NCBI GenBank assembly: GCA_934646185.1
Contig: CAKUEH010000033.1
Coordinates: 1-29,008 of the forward strand
Source: an uncultured Oscillospiraceae bacterium
GTDB lineage: Bacteria > Bacillota > Clostridia > Oscillospirales > Oscillospiraceae
DNA length: 29,008 bases
Direction: 5' to 3'
The stretch's first letter is position 1; each line of letters opens with the position of its first letter. The translations under genes and the position numbers were made by a program. Below the pieces are notes generated by a model. It made no database searches. It was not told the DNA's origin and worked only from the letters and a program-made list of their open reading frames with translations. Below, one piece after another: positions 22,699-29,008 of the stretch.

Positions 22699-24681
22699 TC
22701 AGAGCAGCAGCGCCAGATGGTACAGCGCGAACGCAGCCAGCCATGCGATGCAGCACTGCGACAGCGCGATGAGCGCCGCGCGCAGCGCGGAGCCGGTCTC
22801 GCGCCGGATGGCGGCGATGGCCGCCACGCAGGGCGTATACAAAAGCGTGAAGACGAGGAAGCTCAGCGCGGTTCTCGCGGTAAAGAGCGCGGAGACGGCG
22901 GATGTGCCCAGCAGGATCTGCAGCGTACTGACGACGGACTCCTTCGCGATGAAGCCGGTGATGAGCGCCGTCGCGCAGCGCCAGTCTCCGAAGCCGAGCG
23001 GCGCGAAGATGGGTGCGAGCCAGCGGCCGACGACGGCGAGCAGGCTCTGTTCGCTGCTTGACACGACGTTCAGATGCGCGTCGAAGCTCTGCAGGAACCA
23101 GATGGCGATGGTTGCGAGGAAGATAACGGTAAAGGCGCGCTCGATAAAGTCCTTCGCCTTGTCCCAGAGCAGGAGCGCGACGCTTTTGATGCCCGGCAGG
23201 CGGTAATTCGGCAGCTCCATCACAAACGGCACCGGGCGGCCCCGGAAGGCGGATTTGAGCACGAGCGCGGAGAGAATCCCGAACAGGATGCCGAGCACAT
23301 ACAGCCCGATCATCACCAGCGCGGCATAGTCCGGGAAGAATGCCGCCGAGAAGAACGCATAGATCGGGATCTTTGCCGAGCAGCTCATAAAGGGCGTGAG
23401 CAGGATGGTCATGGTGCGGTCGCGCTCGGACGGGAGCGTCCGGGCCGCCATGACCGCCGGGACCGTGCAGCCGAAGCCGATGAGCATCGGCACGACGGAT
23501 TTGCCCGACAGGCCAATGCGCCGCAGGAGCTTATCCATCACGAACGCCACGCGCGCCATGTATCCGGTGTCCTCCAGGATGGACAGGAAGAAAAAGAGCG
23601 TGACAATGATGGGCAGGAAGCTCAGGACCGAGCCGACACCCTGAAAAATGCCGTCGATCACAAGACTCTGCACGACGGGGTTCAAATGATAGGCCGTCAG
23701 CGCCCGGTCAACCACAACCGTCAGCGCATCGATCCCGTCGGCCAGCAGATCGCTCAGTCCCTGGCCGATGACGTGGAACGTCAAATAGAAGATCAGCAGC
23801 ATCACGCCGATAAAGATTGGGATCGCGGTATATTTTCCGGTCAGGAGCTTGTCGGCCCGGACGGAGCGCAGGCGCTCTTTGCTCTCGTGCGGCTTGACGA
23901 CGCAGGACTTGACCAGCGCTTCGATGAACGTATAGCGCATATCCGCGATGGCCGCGTTGCGGTCGAGCCCGCGCTCGAGCTCCATCTGGACGATAGAGTG
24001 CTCGATGAGCTCCTTTTCGTTCTGGTCGAGGTGCAGCTGCTCCAACACGGCCTCGTCGCCGTCGATGACCCACGTCGCGGCGAAGCGGACGGAGAGACCC
24101 GCGCGCTGCGCGTGATCCTCGATCTGGTGGCAGACGGCGTGGATGCAGCGGTGGACGGGGCCGGGCGCGCAGAAATCGACGACGGCGGGCAGGCGCTTTT
24201 CCTCCGCCGTGCGCACGGCCGTCTCGATCAGCGCCTCTACGCCGTCGCCGGAGGCGGCGCAGATGGGCACGACGGGAACGCCCAGCTGCCGCGAGAGCGC
24301 GTCCGTGTCGATGCTGCCGCCGTTGCCGGTCAGCTCGTCCATCATGTTGAGCGCCAGCACCGTCGGCACGCGCAGCGTCAGCAGCTGCAGCGTCAGATAG
24401 AGATTGCGCTCGAGATTGGTCGCGTCGACGATGTTGATGATGCCGTCCGGCTTGCTTTTGAGAATAAAATCGCGCGTCACGATCTCCTCCGCCGTATACG
24501 GGCGGAGCGAGTAAATGCCCGGCAGATCGACGACGGAGCAGTCCTTCTGCCCGCGCACCGGGCCGGATTTCTGGTCGACCGTCACGCCGGGAAAATTGCC
24601 GACGTGCTGGTTGGAGCCCGTCAGCTGGTTAAACAGCGTCGTTTTGCCGCAGTTCTGGTTGCCTGCCAGTGCGAAGATCAT
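22699..24681 (-). CDS. feoB: Ferrous iron transporter FeoB (second locus)
   Basis: A second FeoB of 660 aa, clearly different from the one at 6457-8607. G1 reads GNQNCGKTT (7-15) with Gln in place of the usual Pro. It also shows GNFPGVTVDQ, DLPGIYSL, G4 NMMD, and PICAASGDG at the G5 position. The membrane gates are GFGCTVPAVMAARTL and FMSCSAKIPIYAFFSAAFF, each with its Cys, then IAKESVVSTLQILLG. It ends right after the last helix, without the basic tail of the first FeoB. The start is ATG 24681, with GAGGAGG at 7 nt. The frame upstream is antisense-like shadow of feoA. It overlaps feoA by 4 nt (ATGA). Confidence 0.96.
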   Translation of the reverse strand: MIFALAGNQNCGKTTLFNQLTGSNQHVGNFPGVTVDQKSGPVRGQKDCSVVDLPGIYSLRPYTAEEIVTRDFILKSKPDGIINIVDATNLERNLYLTLQLLTLRVPTVLALNMMDELTGNGGSIDTDALSRQLGVPVVPICAASGDGVEALIETAVRTAEEKRLPAVVDFCAPGPVHRCIHAVCHQIEDHAQRAGLSVRFAATWVIDGDEAVLEQLHLDQNEKELIEHSIVQMELERGLDRNAAIADMRYTFIEALVKSCVVKPHESKERLRSVRADKLLTGKYTAIPIFIGVMLLIFYLTFHVIGQGLSDLLADGIDALTVVVDRALTAYHLNPVVQSLVIDGIFQGVGSVLSFLPIIVTLFFFLSILEDTGYMARVAFVMDKLLRRIGLSGKSVVPMLIGFGCTVPAVMAARTLPSERDRTMTILLTPFMSCSAKIPIYAFFSAAFFPDYAALVMIGLYVLGILFGILSALVLKSAFRGRPVPFVMELPNYRLPGIKSVALLLWDKAKDFIERAFTVIFLATIAIWFLQSFDAHLNVVSSSEQSLLAVVGRWLAPIFAPLGFGDWRCATALITGFIAKESVVSTLQILLGTSAVSALFTARTALSFLVFTLLYTPCVAAIAAIRRETGSALRAALIALSQCCIAWLAAFALYHLALLL

Positions 24682-24908
24682 CCGGCGTCCTCCTCTACGG
24701 TGATGCTGCGCGCGTCCTCCTTGCGCAGCGTGAGCGTATAGCCGCGCAGAAACAGCTCCATGGGATCGCCCATGGGCGCAATTTTGCTGACGGATACGCG
24801 CGTGTGCGGGATCAGCCCCATGTCGAGCAGTCTGCACCGAAGGATCCCCTCGCCGCCGACCGCGGTAATGACGCCGGAATGTCCGACGGAAAGCTCGTCA
24901 AGCGTCAT
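24678..24908 (-). CDS. feoA: FeoA (second locus)
   Basis: A 76-aa FeoA SH3-like protein: EGILRCRLLDMGLIPHTRV, then APMGDPMELFLRGYTLTLRKEDARSI. AGAGGA lies about 10 nt before ATG 24908. It is translationally coupled to feoB2. Its promoter carries the GTTAG-N6-CTAAC operator, so it probably belongs to the same iron regulon as the first feo operon. Confidence 0.93.
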   Translation of the reverse strand: MTLDELSVGHSGVITAVGGEGILRCRLLDMGLIPHTRVSVSKIAPMGDPMELFLRGYTLTLRKEDARSITVEEDAG

Positions 24909-24942
24909 GATCTGTGTTTCCTCTCTCTGTTGGTCTCTGAAT

Positions 24943-24974
24943 GTTAGGATAATCTAACTTTCGCGAAAATGCAA
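24943..24974 (-). promoter_or_regulatory. Promoter plus overlapping operator of the second feo locus
   Basis: On the minus strand: TTGCAT (24969-24974), a 17-nt spacer and TATCCT (24946-24951). The palindrome GTTAG-N6-CTAAC (24943-24958) covers the -10, as expected for a repressor site. Its arms and spacing equal those at 9192-9207. Confidence 0.7.
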
Positions 24975-25057
24975 GAAAAACAGACGCGGAGCGGCAAATT
25001 TTTTCTGCGCCCGCGCAGTTTACAAAATCGTCACGCCCTCGGCATTCCGGTATGGTA

Positions 25058-25066
25058 TGATATACT
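25058..25066 (+). promoter_or_regulatory. Extended -10 promoter for the CBS gene
   Basis: TGATATACT: an extended -10 (TG at 25058-25059, TATACT 25061-25066) without a convincing -35. AAGGAGG follows, placed 7 nt before the ATG at 25089. Confidence 0.55.
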
Positions 25067-25088
25067 ACAGATATAAGGAGGCCGAGGC

Positions 25089-25499
25089 ATGAATATTCTC
25101 TTTTTTCTGACGCCGAAGGCGATGTGCGCCTATATTGAATCCGACGATACGCTGCGGCAGGCGATGGAGCGGATGGAGCATTCCGGCTACGCGGCGCTGC
25201 CCGTGCTGGACAGGAGCGGAAAATACTGCGGCGTCATCACGGAGGGCGATCTTCTCTGGACGCTCAAGCGCCTGTGCGTGATGGACCTGCGCCAGACCGA
25301 GGAGCATTCCATCTCCGAGATCGAGCACCGCCGCACCGTGCAGCCCGTGCGGGTCGATACGCGCGTGGAGGATCTTCTCTCCGTCGCCGCCGAGCAGAAC
25401 TTCGTTCCCGTGATCGACGACAAGGGCGATTTCATCGGCATCGTCACCCGCAGCCGCATTCTCCGGTATTACTTACAGACAAATTTTCCGCACGAATAA
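25089..25499 (+). CDS. Two-CBS-domain protein
   Basis: A 136-aa stand-alone CBS pair. The first CBS motif covers about 8-60 (DDTLRQAMERMEHSGYAALP, VLDRSGKYCGVITEGDLL). The second covers about 75-130 (VRVDTRVEDLLSVAAEQNFV, PVIDDKGDFIGIVTRSRILR). CBS pairs (Bateman modules) bind adenine nucleotides or similar ligands and regulate partners. Without a fused catalytic domain the target is unknown. It lies 63 nt upstream of the SpoIIQ-like gene in the same direction, with no terminator between, so the two may be co-transcribed. Confidence 0.9.
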   Translation: MNILFFLTPKAMCAYIESDDTLRQAMERMEHSGYAALPVLDRSGKYCGVITEGDLLWTLKRLCVMDLRQTEEHSISEIEHRRTVQPVRVDTRVEDLLSVAAEQNFVPVIDDKGDFIGIVTRSRILRYYLQTNFPHE

Positions 25500-25562
25500 T
25501 TTTCCTCAGCTGGTTTAATCCTCCGGATTTTGGAACATACTTAGCCTCGGAGGTGCAAAATC

Positions 25563-26270
25563 ATGCAAACAAACGAAAATCATCCGAACCGGAAGCGGAT
25601 CCGGAACTTTTTCCGTGAAAAGGGCTACTACATCGTGCTGGCGCTGTGCGTGTGCGCAGTAGGCGTTTCGGGCTGGCTGTTCGTGTCTGGCGCCATTGCC
25701 GAAAAGAAAGCGCTGCGGCAGGAGACGATGTCCATCGCCACCAGCGCGGAGGATCCGGCAAAAAATCCGTCTGCCGAACAGAAGCCTGCCCCGACCGCGG
25801 CCGCGGACGAGGAGACCGCCCCGGCTGCCGCCATGACGGACGACACCGTCCGCGAAGCGGCGAAAAACGTGCGCGTCTGGCCTGTTTCCGGCGGCGCGCA
25901 GGCGTCCTACAGCGTCGACGCGCTGCAGTATAACGCCACGACGCAGGACTGGCGGACGCACGCGGGCGTCGATCTGGCCGCCTCGGTCGGAACGCCGGTC
26001 AAGGCCGCGGGCTCCGGCGTCGTGACGGCGGTCTATGACGACGAATTCCTCGGCACGACCGTCGTCGTCAACCATCCGGACGGCCACGTCTCGCAGTATT
26101 CCAACCTCGCCGTCATGCCGTCCGTCTCGGCCGGCGACAGCGTAGAGGCCGGGCAGACCATCGGCGCCGTCGGCGAAACGGCTCTGCTCGAAATCGCGGA
26201 CGAGCCGCATCTGCACTTCGCCGTCTATGCCAACGGCGACACCATCGACCCGGCGGAATTCATCCGATAA
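25563..26270 (+). CDS. spoIIQ: SpoIIQ-like membrane-anchored LytM/M23 peptidase-fold protein
   Basis: A 235-aa protein with a cytosolic basic N-terminus, one transmembrane helix (about 21-46), an acidic Ala/Pro/Glu-rich linker (about 55-95), then a LytM domain starting VRVWPVSGGAQASYSVDALQ. The zinc residues of active M23 enzymes are present: His133 and Asp137 in DWRTHAGVDLA, and His216-Leu-His218 in EPHLHFAVY. The N-terminal anchor and the DWRTHAGVD and TALLEIADEPHLHF segments resemble SpoIIQ, the forespore half of the engulfment channel that pairs with SpoIIIAH. B. subtilis SpoIIQ has lost zinc ligands, whereas clostridial forms often keep them. CGGAGG precedes the ATG. An alternative is a vegetative M23 endopeptidase. 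Confidence 0.78.
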   Translation: MQTNENHPNRKRIRNFFREKGYYIVLALCVCAVGVSGWLFVSGAIAEKKALRQETMSIATSAEDPAKNPSAEQKPAPTAAADEETAPAAAMTDDTVREAAKNVRVWPVSGGAQASYSVDALQYNATTQDWRTHAGVDLAASVGTPVKAAGSGVVTAVYDDEFLGTTVVVNHPDGHVSQYSNLAVMPSVSAGDSVEAGQTIGAVGETALLEIADEPHLHFAVYANGDTIDPAEFIR

Positions 26271-26277
26271 CAAACAG

Positions 26278-26315
26278 CCCGCGCCGCAGCGAACGCTGCG
26301 GCGCGGGTCTTTTTT
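26278..26315 (+). terminator. Terminator after the SpoIIQ-like gene
   Basis: A perfect 13-bp stem CCCGCGCCGCAGC / GCTGCGGCGCGGG with a GAAC loop, then TC and six T. It is convergent with ileS and may also act weakly on it (minus-strand tail CTGTTTGTTA). Confidence 0.92.
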
Positions 26316-26326
26316 GTCGGTACGGC

Positions 26327-29008
26327 TTATTCAAACACGACGCCGAGCGCCTTGCAGACGGCGGCGCAGCGCGGGCACAGGCCGTGCTCGTCGGGGCTTT
26401 CGGAGTGCATCCAGCAGCGCGGGCACTTCGTGCCCTTCGCCTCGGTCACGGCGACGGTCAGGCCTGGGAAATTCACGCCCTGGTCGACGACGGCACCCTC
26501 CGCGGGGGCAGCTTCGTTCGTGCTGACGTTGGAGACGATGAAGATCTCCGGCAGGTCGACGGACTTGATCGCATCCAGCGCAGCCTTCGCGTCCTCGTCG
26601 CCCGCGAACAGCGCCACATGCGCCTCGAGGCTCTTGCCGATGCGCTTGTCGGCGCGGGCGGTCTCCAGAACGCCGTTGACGTCCGAGCGGACGCGCAGCG
26701 CGGTCTCCCAGACGGCCATTTCGGTATCAGACAGCGCGTAATCCGCATACGGCTTCGACATCTGGTTCAGCAGCACGTTGCGGCCGTCGTCGCCGCCGCG
26801 GTGCGGCATCTGGAGCCAGATCTCGTCGCAGGTGAACGCGAGGATGGGCGCGAAGACCTTCGTCATGGCGTCGAGGATGATCCACAGCGCGCTCTGCGCC
26901 GAACGGCGGGCGGCGGAATCCGCGCCGTCGCAGTACAGACGGTCCTTGATGATATCGAGATAGAGGCTCGAGAGCGTCACGACGCAGAAGTCGTTGACGG
27001 CGTGGGAGACGGTCAGGAATTCATAATTCTGATACGCGGCCTCGCACTTCACCAGCAGCTCGTTGAGCTTCGTGATGGCCCAGCGGTCGAGCGCCTCCAT
27101 GTCGGCGGGCGCGGTCAGGTGGTTGGGGTCGAAGTCGGTCAGATTGTCGAGGCAGAACTTCGCCGTGTTGCGGAACTTGAGATAATTCTGGCTCAGCTGC
27201 TTGAAGATGGCGTCGGAGCAGCGCACGTCGACGTGATAATCCGCCGAGCCTGCCCACAGGCGGCAGATGTCCGCGCCGTATTTCTTGAACACGTCCGCGG
27301 GATCGACGCCGTTGCCGAGGGACTTGTGCATGGCCTTGCCCTCGCCGTCGACGGTCCAGCCGTGGGTGACGCACTCTTTAAACGGAGCGCCCTTGCCCAG
27401 CGCGCCGACCGCCGTCAGCAGGCTCGACTGGAACCAGCCGCGGTACTGGTCGAGGCCCTCGAGATAGACGGTCGCGGGCCAGAAGCCCTGATCCTTCTGC
27501 ATAGAAGCGAAATGCGTCGAGCCGGAGTCGAACCAGCCGTCGAGCGTGTCGGTCTCTTTTTCAAAATGCTTGCCGCCGCAGTGCGGGCAGGAGAAGCCTT
27601 CGGGCACGAGCTCGTCCGCGTCCTTCTCGAACCAGACGTTCGAGCCGAACTCGCCGAAGAGCTTCGAAATTTTTGCAATGGTTTCATCGGTGCAGATGGG
27701 CTTGCCGCAGTCCTTGCAGTAGAACACGGGGATCGGCAGACCCCAGCGGCGCTGACGGGAGATGCACCAGTCGGCGCGCTCGCGGATCATGGCCTTCATG
27801 CGGTCGATGCCCCACGCGGGCAGCCACCGCACGTCGTCGCACGCGGCGCAGGCCGCGTCCTTGAACGAATCGACGGAGCAGAACCACTGCGGGGTGGCGC
27901 GGAAGATGATCGGCTTCTTGCAGCGCCAGCAGTGCGGATAGGAGTGGACGATCTGCTCGGAGGCGAACAGCGCGCCGCTCTCCTGCATGTCCTTGAGGAT
28001 GACAGGGTTCGATTCCTCGACCAGCATGCCGGCATATTTGCCCGCGTAGTCGGTGTGGCGGCCCTGATCGTTGACGGGAACGACCATGTCCATGCCGTAG
28101 CGGCGGCAGGTCTGATAGTCGTCGGCGCCGAAGCCCGGGGCGGTGTGGACGCAGCCGGTACCGGAATCCATGGTGACGTAGTCGGCCAGGACGAGACGGG
28201 AGGTCTTCGGCAGGAACGGATGATCGGCCAGCATGTTCTCAAAGAACGCGCCCTCGTGGCGGGAGACGACGGTATAGTCCTCCACGCCGCCGACCTTCAT
28301 GACCTTCTCCATGAGCGCTTCGGCGACGAGATACTGCTCGCCGTTCTGGTTGCTGCGGACGATGACGTAGCTTTCGACCGGGTTCAGTGCGATAGCAAGG
28401 TTGCCGGGCAGCGTCCAGATCGTGGTCGTCCAGATGACGAAGGAGAGGTTCTTCTTTTCCTCATCGGTCAGCTTGCCCTGATCGTCGTGCAGGGGGAATT
28501 TGACATAGACGGTGGTGCAGGGATCGTCCTGATATTCGATCTCGGCCTCGGCCAGCGCCGTCTCGTCGTGATAGCACCAGTAGACGGGCTTCAGGCCCTT
28601 ATAGATGTAGCCCTTTTTGTACATCGCGCCGAAGACCTTGACCTCCTCGGCCTCAAAGCTCGGGGCCATGGTCTTATACGGATGCTCCCAGTCGGCCACG
28701 ACGCCGAGGCGCTTGAAGCCCTCCATCTGCACGTCGATATAATGCTGCGCAAAGTCATGGCAGGCGGAGCGGAACTCCGGAATGGGCATGGCCTTGTGGT
28801 TGAGCTTGTTCTGCTTGATGATGGCGGACTCAATGGGCATGCCGTGGTTATCCCAGCCGGGGATATACGGGGTATAATACCCGCGCATGGCGGCCGAGCG
28901 GATCATGAAGTCCTTGATGCACTTGTTGAGCGCGTGGCCCATGTGCAGCGCGCCGTTGGAGAACGGAGGGCCGTCGTGCAGGGCAAAGAGGGGCTTGCCC
29001 TCGTTCTT
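26327..29008 (-). CDS. ileS: Isoleucyl-tRNA synthetase, N-terminus cut by window edge
   Basis: Class I synthetase charging tRNA-Ile. The reading frame is open to position 29008, giving 893 visible residues of a usual ~920-930. The visible start, KNEGKPLFALHDGPPFSNG, leads into the HIGH motif HMGH (visible residues 22-25). Then come PGWDNHGMPIES, the editing domain, CWRCKKPIIFRATPQWF, ISRQRRWGLPIPVFYC with paired Cys motifs, and the KMSKS-position loop GKAMHKSLGNGVDP, where KMSKS reads AMHKS. The C-terminal zinc finger CPRCW-x11-CPRC is present. The Met at 28942 is internal, not the start. An upstream T-box, if any, is outside the window. Confidence 0.96.
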   Translation of the reverse strand, partial: KNEGKPLFALHDGPPFSNGALHMGHALNKCIKDFMIRSAAMRGYYTPYIPGWDNHGMPIESAIIKQNKLNHKAMPIPEFRSACHDFAQHYIDVQMEGFKRLGVVADWEHPYKTMAPSFEAEEVKVFGAMYKKGYIYKGLKPVYWCYHDETALAEAEIEYQDDPCTTVYVKFPLHDDQGKLTDEEKKNLSFVIWTTTIWTLPGNLAIALNPVESYVIVRSNQNGEQYLVAEALMEKVMKVGGVEDYTVVSRHEGAFFENMLADHPFLPKTSRLVLADYVTMDSGTGCVHTAPGFGADDYQTCRRYGMDMVVPVNDQGRHTDYAGKYAGMLVEESNPVILKDMQESGALFASEQIVHSYPHCWRCKKPIIFRATPQWFCSVDSFKDAACAACDDVRWLPAWGIDRMKAMIRERADWCISRQRRWGLPIPVFYCKDCGKPICTDETIAKISKLFGEFGSNVWFEKDADELVPEGFSCPHCGGKHFEKETDTLDGWFDSGSTHFASMQKDQGFWPATVYLEGLDQYRGWFQSSLLTAVGALGKGAPFKECVTHGWTVDGEGKAMHKSLGNGVDPADVFKKYGADICRLWAGSADYHVDVRCSDAIFKQLSQNYLKFRNTAKFCLDNLTDFDPNHLTAPADMEALDRWAITKLNELLVKCEAAYQNYEFLTVSHAVNDFCVVTLSSLYLDIIKDRLYCDGADSAARRSAQSALWIILDAMTKVFAPILAFTCDEIWLQMPHRGGDDGRNVLLNQMSKPYADYALSDTEMAVWETALRVRSDVNGVLETARADKRIGKSLEAHVALFAGDEDAKAALDAIKSVDLPEIFIVSNVSTNEAAPAEGAVVDQGVNFPGLTVAVTEAKGTKCPRCWMHSESPDEHGLCPRCAAVCKALGVVFE

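Noticed and set aside
25490..25562. Sigma-F-type promoter before the SpoIIQ-like gene
   Set aside because: GAATA and GGTTTAAT elements can be drawn, but the spacing and match to the sigma-F consensus are too poor to claim.

Overview
The window looks like chromosomal DNA from a GC-rich, spore-forming Clostridia, most likely in or near the Oscillospiraceae. The reasons are: a Gram-positive PolC; the Firmicutes block pyrH-frr-uppS-cdsA-dxr-rseP-ispG-polC; glmU-prs-pth synteny; a SpoIIQ-like membrane LytM protein; feoA/feoB loci with a FeoB-associated Cys-rich peptide; strong AGGAGG-type ribosome sites; and small hairpin repeats of a kind I associate with gut Clostridia. Assignment below class is inference. 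No tRNA, rRNA, IS element, prophage or CRISPR array was seen.

Layout, left to right. Positions 1-2.7 kb (minus): glmU-prs-pth, with pth cut by the window edge; the GlmU has a decayed uridylyltransferase half. 2.8-4.5 kb (plus): a two-gene SufC/SufB-type Fe-S assembly pair with no cysteine desulfurase beside it. 4.7-5.5 kb (plus): a NagD-like HAD phosphatase. 5.46-5.86 kb: no gene, a hairpin repeat and two terminators. 5.86-9.1 kb (minus): a ferrous-iron operon feoA-feoA-feoB followed by three tiny genes (a 41-aa one-helix peptide, a 59-aa Cys-rich membrane peptide and an 84-aa HMA metallochaperone-like protein). 9.3-9.7 kb (plus): a divergent DtxR/MntR-family regulator. 9.75-11.5 kb (minus): glnS. 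11.7-22.65 kb (plus): pyrH-frr, a 344-bp nested inverted-repeat element, uppS-cdsA-dxr-rseP-ispG, a second 96-bp repeat element, polC. 22.7-24.9 kb (minus): a second feoA-feoB locus. 25.1-26.3 kb (plus): a two-CBS protein and the SpoIIQ-like protein. 26.3 kb to the right edge (minus): ileS, missing its N-terminus.

The themes are translation and RNA (pth, glnS, ileS, frr), nucleotide precursors (prs, pyrH), envelope and isoprenoid synthesis (glmU, uppS, cdsA, dxr, ispG, rseP), replication (polC) and iron/Fe-S metabolism (two feo loci, the regulator, sufCB). Both feo promoters carry the same palindrome, GTTAG-N6-CTAAC. In the first locus it lies in the intergenic region shared with the DtxR-type gene, which suggests one iron regulon.

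The items most worth following up are the shared feo operator, the unlisted 41-aa feo peptide, the GlmU with a dead N-terminal half, and the nested 26-nt hairpin repeats placed at two junctions of an essential gene cluster.
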